Below, piece by piece: positions 1 to 14,589 of a DNA stretch of 64,000 nucleotides (position 1 is the stretch's first letter; every line of letters starts with the position of its first letter). The notes under the pieces are model-generated. The model worked only from the letters and a program-made list of their open reading frames with translations. It was not told the origin of the DNA and made no database searches. This DNA is from Panonychus citri (taxonomy: Eukaryota > Arthropoda > Arachnida > Trombidiformes > Tetranychidae). Both the position numbers and the translations under genes were made by a program. The stretch spans positions 2,108,001-2,172,000 of the forward strand of contig NW_026515541.1 of assembly GCF_014898815.1 (NCBI RefSeq), given 5' to 3'.

Positions 1-2252
1 ATAGTTTACAACAAAAAGAAAAATTTTTCATCTTTTCTCTTCTTCTTCTTCTTTCTTTCCTTGCTCATCCTTATCATCTTCATCTTCATCATCATCATCC
101 TCATCATCATCATCTCTCTCTCTTCTTGGTTCCATGGGTTTCAAAATTATCCGTTTGAATGGATGAAAAATCTTACCTGTCTTCCCAAATGCTCATTTTG
201 ATCATTTTTCATGATGAATCTTTGAATTCAATCAACCTGATCTGGTCAGTGAAATCACTTACCTGAGTCTACCTTGATTATTACAAAATAATGAACATTT
301 TTTGTTCAGGTAAACATAATTTCAACTTATGAAAAGTTAAATGATGATCCATCTGATTGTGATTAACATTTTCTCAATTAATCCTCTCATTGATTACTAT
401 TATTACCTATTAGCCTTATTTTTATCATCATGTTAATAATATTTACAGTTATTACTTGTTATTATCATTGATTATCATAATTGTTACAATCAACTGAAGT
501 AAAAAAAAATTTCGCAAGGTTAATGATTAACTTAAATAATAATGGACAATCAATGTCAATAAACTAAATTAACTTAATCATTGTTGTATTTAAATGTTTA
601 CAATTTTTGACCCTTTTCTAAATTATTAACAATTAAGATTAACTTTTCACTATTATCATTATAATCATTATATTATTATTATTGTTAATATTATTATGAT
701 ATTGTGACATTATCAAGATACCTTGTTAATTGTAATTGTTAATCATATTAATCAATCATTAACTTTTTACCATTAAATTGACTGTTGATCATTAAAGTCA
801 ATAACCTTTAACAAAATTAACCTGTTGGTTGATTGTTGTTGATTAAATTGTGACAATTATGATACAAATGAAATCTATCTAATACTTTATTTAGTTTGAT
901 CAACATAGAGATGATTAAAATTGATTGTTATCATATAATCATGATGATTACTTAGTTAGTTTATTTTTTATCCTTCTTCTTGATTGTTAAATTGATGATT
1001 ACAATGATTGTTGTATTTTAATGTTAAATCATGAATGTTCAAGTTAAATTGTAAGATTACCTTTGATTCCTATCCAATTGATTGGTTCCTCTTCAGGTCT
1101 TAATCATTTTTGATTAATAGTATATAATTTGATTATTGTGTCCAAATGGTAAATTGTAAACATCAATATATTATCATGAAAACATCAGTAGCAATTGAAA
1201 TTGTAAGTAAATGATTATCATCATCATCATCATCATGATACATAATGATAACTGTTGGATATTTCATTTTTCTGTGCAAATTTTTCAACAATTAAGTGTA
1301 GGTTGATTAGTTTACCAGTTGATTAACTTAACTCATCACCATTAAGTTAACAAGATTAGATAATCTAATCTTGTATCTTGATCTTAATCTTTGGGAATCA
1401 TTTTTCTGGGCTGTTAATTTTTTAGCTTTGCAATCGATGCAAATTATTAACCAACACCCAAAGTTTTATGATGATGATGATTAAAGTTAATTGTTGTTGT
1501 TGGATATGCACAGTATGTTGATTCAATGACATCAATTGAGACACACAGAGGTGGTGGTGATGGTGGAGGTTTTGTTGTTGCTGAGAGTGTGAAATCCTTG
1601 GTGGATCTTAGATAATACACTCAATGTGTTCATCTACAGGTTGAGAAAATTGTGTTTTTTTCATGTTGATTTTTTTTCCTCCAACAAGAAAGTTGAAAAA
1701 AAACTATTACAACAATCAGTAAATTGTTTGAACAACACAAAAAAATCACCGATTCAACCAATTGAGATAATGTTTTCAAGCCATTGATAAAAACCGGCAA
1801 CGAACCAGATCAATTCAGTATCGTTATTATCATGATGATTATCATCATTAGGAGGTTGATTGTTGTTGTAGTTGGTGCTGTTAAATTGTTACTGTATTGG
1901 GTGTCCATTGATAATCAACCAACGATAAAATTGACAGATTACAAGTCGAGTAGAAACGGAACAATTTTTTCTTCCACCTTCTATTCTGATCTTATCATCT
2001 GAGAAGATTATGGGATAAAGGGGGTGAAGATGATGAAGATTAGATGAAGATGAGAAGGTGGATAAGTGGGAGTAAAGAAAAAAGGAAGAAGAAGATTCAT
2101 TGTGAAAGAAATTTCATCCCATATGAATAATCAATTCGTACATCAATATGAACCAAAGGGAGAATCAATTGTCGATCAGATATTCTGAATAAGAAATTAG
2201 TCTTAATGAATTAGTAAAATAGTTACAAACCATTGACTGAATCTCAAGGTGC

Positions 2253-2299
2253 TCTCTCTCTCTCTCTCATCTTAATCCTCATTGAGAGAGAGAGAGAGA
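2253..2299. repeat. CT/GA inverted repeat able to form a hairpin
   Basis: A 17-nt CT arm (2253-2269) is followed by a 13-nt loop and a perfectly complementary GA arm (2283-2299). RNA from either strand could fold into a 17-bp stem. Confidence 0.8.
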
Positions 2300-5200
2300 A
2301 GATAATATCATCTCACACCAATGAGAAGGTAATAGTTGGTGTATCAAAGTTGATTGACGGTGGAAGAAAATATTTTTCTTAATTTGTTCGAGGTGGAAAA
2401 AGAAAAAAAAGTTTTCTGATTGATTGGGGAAGATGGAAGATGATGATGATGATGATGATAAAGATGAGAAATAGAATATATAAAAAAAAGATTCTAATGA
2501 ATGACCCATTTGACCTTCGAAATGTTCTTACAATTAACTAATCACTTTTGTGGACCTGATGATGTATCAATTATATGATTAGATTATTGGAATACTTATT
2601 ATTAGCATTATCATCATTTTCCCAGGTTCATGTATTGAAAGATATTGAGAAATCGTCTTGAAAGTGACCAATTGTCTCTATCAAGTTGAGATATATGCTC
2701 ACAATCACCACGCCCTTAATAGTGGTCAAGATTGATTAGAACTACAATTGAGCTTCATCTAATTGAGCTTCTCTCACTAATATCATCTTTTGGAATCAAT
2801 TTTTTTCTCCTCTTCTTTTTCATCTTCCCAAGGTGATTACATACCTTCTTAATTGCTTATCTCCATCTTAATTTCCCCTCTTGATTTTTCATCTTCATCT
2901 TCATCTTTTCATTCATCATTAAATCACAAACACTCATGTTATTGGTATGATTGTAATTCCATGAGAAAATTAAATTAGACAAGTTAACTATCACTTCTTT
3001 AAATCCAATTCAATTAACCACTTAACTTAATTTCCCAATTAAACTGCTGACAATTGATCATCATCAATGATTAATGATTATCATATACAATAATAATCAG
3101 CCACTTTGATGACAATTTAATTGTTGAAAATTAACCAATCTCAATGCTAATTTTTGGATATTTGAGTAAATTAAAATGGTTAATTATAAAAGTTAACGCA
3201 AAGAAAAATTAAAAATCAAATCTCAAGTAAAATTATTTACATTTGTTTGATTAATTGCTTGATAGAAATTCAAATAATTTAATTTTCTGCAATATTTTAA
3301 TCATAATTAAGCAAATGACAACAATTACGATCCTCTCATGGTACTTAAATTGTCCTGACAATATTGAGATTACAAGGACAACAGTGTAAACAATTTAACC
3401 AAGTGACATTTAGTCAATGATTATCATGGTGATTATTACTATCCAATGATGATGCTAATTACAAAGATGATGATGATTATGATTATGATGATGGTGATAA
3501 TCATCATCTGCGTGATAAGTGAAAGTTACATGCAAAGTTATCGTCAACAAATTGGTCTCTGTTGATGATGATGAACAACATTGAAAGATAAGTTCTTGTG
3601 GAGATTGAGTAACTTAATCGTGAGAATTGAAATCAGTTCAATTACTGAATGAAATGATTCATTTTCTGTATTAGTAGAAGATGAAAACCTCACCCAAAAA
3701 TTTAATATTTCCTATAAACACACTTTCCCTTTCCATCATTATCATCATCTTATCATCATCATCATCAAGGTCTCACTCATTCACTTGCTCTCTCTCATGA
3801 TGATAATCACGATCCTTGAATATACCGAGTCACCTGTTGCTTCTAGATCGTCAAGAAACAATTTAAAATTTAGTTTAACTTTTTCTCCAACAATTTAGTT
3901 GATTACAGTTTCACCATTGGCTCATTGTTATCCAAAATTCAAAGCAATTAGTTGATTGTTGAGGCTGAAAACATGAAAATATTACCAATGGTTATATGGA
4001 TTTTCAATTGGTTACAATTAGAAATTGTCAACCTAATTGTCAACTTAATTGTCTTGATGCTAGTTAACCGATTTCAGATTTAATTACTTGATTTCATTTC
4101 GCTTTCATCTTTTTTTTTCTTATGTCATGTTGTTAATCAAATTAGCTGTTCAATCATAATTAACTATTAATAGTTTGATTCATTCAGATGATACGTTAAT
4201 CATTTACGAGCTTCAATCAATTAACCCGTAATTTAAATTATCGTGATTTAATTTGTCTTGATTGTTTTAATCTCTTTTTCTTTTCGTTGTTAAATTTTAA
4301 GTTTTTTTTTCACGAAAAAAAATATCAACAATTAGATTTAATTGTAACTTTATCAATCCATAAATAGAAACCACATCCGGTGATTAACTGTAATTGTGAT
4401 TAACTTGATTAACTACTAGCACGGAAAAGGTCACTTTAAGTTAACATGATTAAATTAATCATCATTATGAAGATTATTAAGATTAACTTTTTTTTTCTTA
4501 AATTGTTTAATCCATTGATTAATTATAACAGTAAATGAGTTTGTGTAAAAGTAAATAACAGTTAACTAATTAACTAAATTACTATTTTTTTTTCAACGTT
4601 AATCCAATTAAATTGTCACTTTTTTCTGCTCTTGCTGATTTTTCCTTACAACCAACAATTAAATCACAATTGAAATTAGATGAGAAACTTTAATTACTCA
4701 AAATTCAACTACAAATTAACCTTTGAATATACAAAATCAACTAAGATACAACAACGAGGCTGAAATCTGAACAATTTGAATGGTCAACACAATCAACGAG
4801 CAATCAATTGATTGTGACTCCATTTCTCAATAGATTAACAATTAACCACACCTATTGCTCAGGTAATTAAACATTTACCTTTATCCGGATTAAGATTATG
4901 ATGATGATGATGAGGGATGAAGATAATGGTTGATGTTTTTTCTTGCTTTTTCTGTGATGATGATGAAGATGAAAAGTTAATCATCACGATTTTTTACTTT
5001 AACTGTTGATCCATTAGCCTAAATTGTTTGGTGTTCATTAGAAAGTCTCTCTCAAGTCATAATCATCATCATCAACATAATCAACAACATAGTTAACCAA
5101 CAATTCATATTAATCACGAAGTAAATAGTTAATAGTTCACTAACCGAAAAAAAAAAGTTTCTACTCTTGAAAATATATTATTATTTAGATCTGAATAGTT

Positions 5201-8200
5201 TATGGGCTGCTGTTGATGAACAGGTAACACACACACACAGGTAAATGTTAATAGTACGTGCAACATCAACACGTTTTGTCATCATCATCAAGGTGAACTA
5301 AATAACCACCACCACCCTCACAAAGTGCTGGTTATCATATGAGCACTTGTACTGACCATTCAAAAGGGATGCTAAATGTTTACCTTGCGTGCTTATTATT
5401 ACCTGTGCACACAAAATAACGTGTTGATTGAGAAATAGATAAAATTGAAAGTTTTGTTTTTCTCCATCATTATTATCACAATATTTTTGCTCTTATTTAT
5501 TACCTGGACTCTTGATCAACACCTTGATCATAAGCTTACAGGTGACAATCACATTGATTGTTTAGGTCAAGTTAGGTCAACCTTTTACCTTTCATTTGAT
5601 TGTTGTTGTTGTTGTTGTTGCTTTTTCCATCAGTTAATTGTTGGCACTTATTTAATTTGCCTCTTTGAGTTTGTTTGTTTTTTTTGTTCACCAACAAATT
5701 GGTGATATTTTTTACTCCTTGAAACTTTCTTGATTGTCATTGTATTGATTTAGTTAATTGGTTAACCAATTTAGTGATTAACGATTTGTAATTGATGAGG
5801 GTTAGGTTAATCTCTTGATAATTGTTACAATTAGTATTTGATTTCATAATCATCATTTTCTAGGCTCTTAATTATCTAATAATCTATGTTATTCAATCAG
5901 TTGAACTTGATCATGATTCAAATGAATTTAAATTGTTAACCGTTAATTGTGATAATTTAATGATAGGCTAATATTATAATACATATATCATATATACTTA
6001 ATTTTAGATTGGGATTGAATTTTGATTACATTGATAACAATTTAAATTGACCACCAATTTTAATCAACTGATTGTATTAACTGTTCACATAAGTTCAACC
6101 TATCAGGTTGAAAATCGTAAATTATTACAATTACAATTTAATTAGTCAGCACAATTAAAACTAAAAAATTGTAAACAGACAAAATTTTGAATCAAGGTAA
6201 ATGAATACGAAACTTTTTGTTAATCAACCAGGTAAATATACAATCAAACTCATACAATCATCAAATGTTGATTAAAGTTTTTATCTTTGCTAATCATGTT
6301 GTTGACGTTGGTTGATTAACTAAATTAACAAACTGTTGTTGTTGTTGTTGTTGTTGGCACTGAGCCAGGTGAAAGTAACACCATCACCTGTAAATACCTG
6401 GAAATTGATTCAGACCTTGAATAGTTTTCATTTATTTCATTGAGCATTTTAGATTTGAAATTAGAAGCTGAGTAAACAAGAATCATGATTTTTTTTTACC
6501 ATGAGTTAGTGTGTGGATATCATGTAATATTTATATCCTGAATGATGAACCTCAAATCTGATCCATATCATGAATTCATTAGAAATCTGAAAATCGTTCC
6601 AATTTCTTGAGAAATTTTTTTTTTCTCATTCATTAGATTAACATCATTATTATAATATCTTGTTGATAATCGTTCTGATTTCATGTTGGATCATCATCGT
6701 CATCATCCTAATCCTCCTCCTCCAACAATGTATAACATTTCAAAACGTTTCGATTCAACTTTCTCTTCATTTAATCATCTCTTATCATCTTATCTAAATC
6801 ACGTATAAATTGATAATAATCAAATTCGGTTCTTAATGTGTGTGTGCGTCTTAATGAGTTGCGTGTCTTATGAATGTTATTGGTAACTCACTCACTCTCT
6901 CTCTCTTTTTCCAGGTAATAAACATGAAAAGTGAGCTCACGGTTTCGGGTCTTTTATCATCCTCTCTCTCTCTCTTTCTCCTTCTCCTCCTTCTCTTCCT
7001 CCTCCACCTCTGATAACAATCTATCAACTATATTCATCTACAGACACCGAGCTTCATGTTCCCTACCTTTTAATATCGTTTCATCTGAACGAAAACAAGA
7101 AAAACTTTTCGAAAAAAAAAGAAAAATTTTTTTTCTCTTCATCTGCTTTTCTCATCATCACAATAATCATCCTTTTCTCTATCACTCATCTCTCTCTTTA
7201 TCTCTCATTATTATCATCATGTTGATCGTCAATTCCAAGTCACAGGTTCCATGTGAATCGCAGATTTAAAATTCTGATTAAAAATTCTGATAACATGAAA
7301 TAATGAATATGAATCAACAGGGATTCTCAGGTAGAAACAACTTTTCACTCTCTCTCTCTCTCCATCTTTTTGTTTATCTCATCATTTGCATCCTGTATCT
7401 TCCCCCTTCCTCTATCTCATGAAACAATCATCATCATCATCAATTGATTGTTTCCTATGGTGAAATTTTTGTCAACTTGTTAATTGTCAATGATAATTAA
7501 ATGTCCTCCAGCTATTTGATTACCATGAACGGTTACCATTGAACCATATTGACATGTTAACATAAAATTTACCTCAATTAATGTGTTAACGTTTCAATAA
7601 CAGTAATTGTTGTTTATCGTGCCAACAATTTGTCTAATCACAGGAAATGATTTAAAGAACATGATTACAATTTAATTATCAAACAATCAAGTTTAACTTT
7701 TCTAAATCAAATTTGCTAATTAACGAGGTTGTAAATTACGAAGTGAAAGTTTATTAATGGTCTTAATTTATGGTAATTGACAATTAGATTGTTGGTCAAG
7801 TTAATCACAATTGAATCTTGTCGTGTCCAAGGTAAAAACGTCATTTAATTAATTAATTTTAGTTTACCATTTAGTTATTGATGATTAACACACATTGACC
7901 ATTATAATGATAATAATAATAATAATTATCATGTTAATTAACATGAAGAGTGGACAATTAAAATTTTCATTATTTGTATTACAATTAATCTAATTGTAGA
8001 GCTGCAATTAAATTGCTACTTGAATTCATGGTAACAATTTAATTGATGATCAGTTACAATTGATTGAAATTGTTTTGTAAGATTAACTTGATCATCATCT
8101 TAATCATAATTGATGATTATCATGATCAATGAACAATTTAAGTTCCAATTGAGTAGAAGATGAAAAAAAAATTGATAACTCATCATGAAGAAGCTTGAAA

Positions 8201-10758
8201 ATTGAAATGATTTTAATCAAATTGAATTAAAATCGGGTGGATCCGTTAAATTGACCTTTAATCATATTTAATGAATTACAATCAATTCTGATGATGATCA
8301 CAATCAACAGACAGTATCATGATTATCATGAATCAAAAATAGGAATCATTAATTTCCAAGGATAAGACTCATTAAATTGTTAACCAGAAAGTGTGAATAA
8401 TTAAAGTAACAATTAACTTTCTTTCCCTTTAAATATATTATTATTATATAAAAATTACTACCTGATTGATTATTATCAATTGATTAGCTTCTGGTCATCA
8501 TGATTAACTGACCAGTAGAAGTGAAAAATTATTCATTCATCAGATTTCATTTCAGGAAACATTTCAATGGATTTCAAAGGTTTGAGTTTTATATTTGTGT
8601 CTCATGATGATTGTCATTCATTGATGATGATACTTGTTGGTAAAATAAAGTGAATCAAAAGAAAGATGAAGATAAATGAAGATAAATAGGAAGACAAAAG
8701 TTTTCCTGTGTTCATCATCCTATGACATAGAAACACTATCATGGTAAAGGCTCATGTAAGTTATTGTTATTTGTATGTTTACCATGATAAAAGTAGTTGA
8801 TTTCAATGGAATCAATTTTTTTCCACTCACTCAATCTCTTCAGGAAGGTGGAGATTTTTTCACCACCACGATCACCACCTCATCTCTCTCTCTCTCTCCA
8901 TTTTTTAAGGTTAACAAGTTGTTCTGAAGATATTGAATAATAACCAACGAAGTGACGTTAGCCTTTAAATTCCCGTGACGAGCTAATGTTTTAGCATTTT
9001 CCTAATATGTAGTAACTTTTTTTCTCTCTCTCTCCAAATACATTTACTTTCAATGGTGATTTTTTGAGTAGCTCAACTTATTTACCTGAACAGCTCACGC
9101 CTATTCAGGATCCATGAGAGAGAGAGAGAGAAGCAGATGATAAAGATGAAGAGAGATGGAAGATGAGAGACTCTATTGGAATCCTTTGGATAATGATAGT
9201 TACATTTAGAGACTGAATTTTCAGCATGAAGAGATGGTGAAAAAATCTCTCAGACAACATATGATGAGGATGAGGATGATTCTCATTCTTCTTCCTCTTT
9301 TTTTTTGCCTCTGTCTTTCTCTCTTTCTATTATTGCACCCATACTTTCACTCTGTCTACCTTTCTGTCTGTTTATCGCCATCTTCCTTGGTATATTGTAA
9401 AGGCGTTTTTTTTTTGAAAGTTCTAAGTTTATCTATCCAGTTTATCTTCCTCTCTTCATGATGATGATCATTTTTTTTCCTCTCTATTTGAAGATGATGT
9501 TGGTGGATCAACTTAATTGTGAACTTGTAGCATCCCTCCTTTGGATGAGGAGGGAAGAGGGAGGAAGATGATTAAATTGACTCTCATTTGCCAATCAAAC
9601 GTCAAAAAATAGTCAGATTTTTTTTTCTACCATGAATTTGATTCAATATTTTCTTTTGAAGGAAAAAAAGTAGACCGAGTCCTGAACCATGATGATGAGG
9701 ATGGAGATAGTTACTTATCTTCAATACTTATCCTCATTTTCATCATAATAGTGATCGAAAGACAAAAAAAGACAAATAAACATTCACACACCTCACTGTT
9801 GATCAGTTCGATATATATTTCAACGATTTGACCTAAATCGATTTGATGAATGAAAAACAAACTTTTCTTTTCTGTTGTATCGACATGATTAGAACTTTTT
9901 TCAATTATAGCTAATCCTTAACGGAAATAATAAAGTTCTAATACTGGTATCCTGTCCAAAGAATTAATTAATAGACACTTTTTGTATTAATTGTGTCCAT
10001 TTGTAAAAGTGACAAAAAACAATCGGAAGGAAGAAAAGTTTTTTTTCCTTCTCATTGATAATCCGTTGAGATTAGATTATCCTGTATACATGGTGAGAGA
10101 TAGTGTTCATGATAACAATAATATGGATCGTTAGCACGTTGTCCTTTAAAAGGCTTGGGTGAAACCCTGAATCTGAGTTGAGAGAGAGAGAGTATAAATT
10201 GATGTTAGGTCACGATAAGTTTCACGGTTGGTCAAATAACTTGAAAAGGATTCAATTTTTTGGCAACTTTTTCATACTCCCCTGTGATCATTTAGCAGGC
10301 TAAATGGATATAAAATATAAGCTGGATAAGTTGAACCTGGTCAACTAGAACTCTCTCATCATCATCTTGATCCTCATCTTTTTATACCACAACTCCTCCC
10401 TTTCTTGTTACCCGCATCCATCTCTCTCTCTCTCTAGCATCCGTAGCCAATTGAACCAGCACAGGTAAACAGACAGTGCAAGAAAAAAAAGCGATATAAT
10501 AAAAACAACCTCCTATTGGAATCTCAAACAGTGTGTAATCTTGATAAACACACTGTATGAAGATGATCGTGTACATCACCAGAAAGAGAGAGAGAGAGAA
10601 AGGGAATTGATGATCAAAAAGATGAGAGGATGAAGATGATGCAGAAATAAAATATGAACCACGCCAAAAATATTAGCTAGATGAAGATGACCAATGTATA
10701 TAAGTTGTACTTCGGTAGGTTGGCCACCCTCAGTCTCTGACCACCTCTCACCCTTACT

Positions 10759-10762
<4 letters not shown>

Positions 10763-10794
<32 letters not shown>
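10763..10794. repeat. (CT)n microsatellite
   Basis: A pure CT dinucleotide run in the gene-poor region, with no associated open frame of interest. Confidence 0.9.
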
Positions 10795-10800
<6 letters not shown>

Positions 10801-13800
10801 CTTTTCTTATTCACCTTTTTTTCCGCTTCTCTAATACCTGAAAAAATGCCCCTTTCGCCCTCGCCTTCTTACCTTGAGGTGGTCTCTTCATCATCTTCAT
10901 CAATTTATCATCATTTTATCATCTCTTATATCTGTACAAAAAGGGAAGAGGAAAAAAATTTTCTCTCTCTAGTTTTTTTTTCTTCAATGAAAAAATAAAT
11001 ATAAATACTACATTCCTTACAACATCAATCATTACTTCATATTATTATTACCTGTAGCTATTATCATATTAGATGATGATAATATTTACCATCTAAATGA
11101 ATATGTAATTTAGTTAATTGTTGATTCATTGAAGACATTTTTCAAAATTCGTAACCATGGTAACCGCATCATTTATCTTATCTCATTCATATAACATTTC
11201 AAATTAATCAATTAGGTTATTTTTTTTAATTATCTCTTTAATTGTTAGAGTTGTTATCTGGATTGTAATCCTTGACTTACTTTTCATTGTTATTGAATTA
11301 AGTTAATCACATTTGTTTAGATTCTGTTTAATCGACAATTAACTTAATTATCAATCACTTAACAAGTTTTACTTTAATATTATTATCATAATCTTGTTTT
11401 TTTTTATTATTATTTTGATTGTTAATGACAATTAATTTATAAGTAACAATTAACTTTCATTGATATTTAATCACAGACTCTTGAGATAATGTTGATTTTA
11501 ATTGTTTCAATTACACATATTGATTAATAAATCACATACAGGGTTTCAACTGATTGCTAATTAATCATCAGCAATTAAGTAAACATAATCAATCACTTAG
11601 AAAAAGGTAAATAATTTATTTACTATCTAATAAATTGTAACAATTAAATCAAGAACTTGAATGAAATGAAAAAAAAGTTAATTTATTTTTCAGCAAATTT
11701 CACAATTTAAATGATTAATTTTACTGTCAAGTTTCAATTGTGAAACACTGTAACTATTAGTCAACAATATACTAATTAATTGTATCTTATTAATTGAAGT
11801 TGTTAATTAACAAATAATAACGAAACAATTGATAAGAAAGTAACAATTTAATCAATTTACTCTCAATTAACTAATTGTGATAATGAGAAATATTTTTTTT
11901 CTGTCTTACAATCATATGAGAGTTGTAATTGTAAATCAATAGTAATAATCAACATGTTAATCAACACAATTAACTTGAACATCAATTAAACCACAATCAC
12001 AATTAAGCAAACGATTTGTAAATTGTTTTTCCCATCATATTAATAATAATGATGTAAACCAAGTGAAACAATTTGATTGTGAACAACCAAATTGTTATTT
12101 AATAGCAGTAGTTAAATTAACTGATTATCAACTGTTAAGCTTCAATTGTTTCTTGTTACCTTGATTCTTGTAAAGGTAAAAAATTTAAAGGTCTACCCGA
12201 TTAAGATGAGCTCAGGTAAGATGAGGATGAGGATGAGGATTATGATGAAGATGAAGATGAAGATGATGATGAAGATGATGAGGCCAGTCCACTTTGGTCC
12301 AGTTGTGTTATCCTATCGGTGTGAGTGGTCAAGTCCGTCAACAAGATAAACATGATGATGATCGTCCACATCTCGAGCTATCGTGTTGCTCATCCATCAA
12401 TGATGAAGATTAAGTTTTATAAGAGAAGGAGAAGAAAAAAATTGAATGAAAAAAAATGAAGATAAAGATTAAGATTATAAAAGGGATTAAGTTTTTATTT
12501 TATTTTCTTTTCCAATTGTAATCTCACCTTAGCCCAAAGCGACTCCACCCTTACCACCTACATCAATTATCATCTTCATCATGGTGATGATGAAGATGAT
12601 TTTCAGGTGTATCATTTTAATGTCCATTTAAATTGAAGTTAATTGTTGATTATTATTGACCAAATTATTGAGTTGTTGATAAATGATTAATTAGTTAATC
12701 AATTTCAACATTTCTTTCCAAGGATTAGTTATTATCACGCAATTTAAACATCATTTTAATTTCTGATGAAATGTTGATCATGTTTAATATCAATTAACCA
12801 AAATTTCATATCAATTTATTATCATGGTTAATGATAAACTATTAATATGTGATAGTTTTATTAATTGGTTTACTCTGTTAATTGATTATGATGGGGATTA
12901 AGTTTAATTGTCATCATGGTTATGATTATTTGTGAAAATTAAACATGATTATCATTTTAAATTTTTACCACTACAATTAATAAAATTGTGTATTTATATT
13001 AAATTTGAGTGAGTGTCAATTGTTGAGATTTGATTCAATGTTTAACTTGTTGATTGTTGCAACCAAATTGATTCAGTTAATCAAATCAACTATCAAGTGT
13101 CTTCTTGACTTGATCATCATCATCATCAATAAATATATATAAAAAAAGATGAAGATGATGATGAAGATGAGGATGATGGTGGAAGACAAAGACTTATCAT
13201 CATCATCTGCGTGGGAAAATAAATTGTAAGGTTACCCTGGTGATGAAGATGCTCCTGTGTCAACAATTAATATTGAATTCTAACCTAATTCAGTTACAAT
13301 CTCAAATGATTTATCGAGCAAATTGTAATCACTACAGTTGAGATTTACTAACAATCTATAGAGACAATTTAATTTAATTGTAACGTTTTCACCAAAACTC
13401 AAACACAGACAGAATTTAAATCAATTACGAGCTATTTAATTGCGGAAAGTTGCATCATCGTTACATCGTAATCATTTAATCTGATTGTCAACGAAATCGC
13501 AGGCAAAACCTTGATTGTTACGAAGATTATCACATTAGCCAATTACATATTATTCATCTCATTGGAATTGAAGGAAATTAAATTATTATTCTAATAATTT
13601 GTGAAAGAGTAAAATTATTTTAATTAGGAAAAGTTTTTTTTTTGCTCCAATTGAAATTTCATTTTAATTAAAGTGTAACATTGAAATCAATTCCCAATGA
13701 GATGATATCAATCAGTCAAATTCATTGAGAAAACATGGAAAATATTATCAATTATTTGATTGAATATCAAATTACCAGCGATTCCTGAGGCTCCGATGGT

Positions 13801-14544
13801 GAAGCTATTAACATGAGGCATCACCCACCCTGCTCATTTGAAAAGTCCCACCCTATTTGCATATTCAATTATTTATATCATCAACAAGTTGATCATCATC
13901 TTGATCCTGTTGTTTTTATTACCATTCAGTTGCTCCTTTAATTGGCTTGCAAAGCAAAAAACAACAACCGATACCCTTGGGGCTGAAAACAAAATGCACC
14001 AAGACTATTATCATTATCTACTAGTAGCTACCTGTATTTATCATCTTCATCTTCATCTTCATCATCCTCATCAATTGATATTCTAATTTGAATTTATCTG
14101 CTCTCTCCATTATATCGTATCACTTATGAACACATTTATATACAGAAACTTTTTTTTCTGTTTGTTTATTTCATTCAATTCTCATGAATCATGATGAGCT
14201 TTTAACTGACCTTGTCCTTTTCACTGACCATTGGCTATTTACTTATTGATTTTTGGGTTTAAATGGCTGCTTTTGATATTGCCCAATCTATGGATTAATA
14301 CATTAAAGGTTCTCATTTTGTTGTTGAACTTTTTTTTGATACTTTTTGCATTTTTCTCCTCGAAATTGTAACATCTCATAGTTACTATTATTGATACATT
14401 ATCTTTTAGATTGATCATCTCTCAGGAAACATATTACTTACCTTTCAGAATTTATTAGAACTTATATTTCTCTATCCCAACACTTTGAAATAACCTTTTT
14501 TCCTTTGCTTCCTTATCATCATTTTTTCTTCATCATCTTTTATT

Positions 14545-14545
14545 T

Positions 14546-14585
<40 letters not shown>

Positions 14586-14589
14586 TCTC
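14545..14589. repeat. (CT)n microsatellite with one GT interruption
   Basis: A CT run interrupted once by GT near 14572, in the gene-poor region. Confidence 0.85.

Noticed and set aside
1784..2002. 72-codon open frame in the desert
   Set aside because: Low-complexity Ile/Val runs from ATC/GTT repeats, with no ATG start context, splice context or family resemblance.
6931..7269. 112-codon Ser/Phe-rich frame
   Set aside because: Built from CT and TCA microsatellites; a by-product of repeat DNA.
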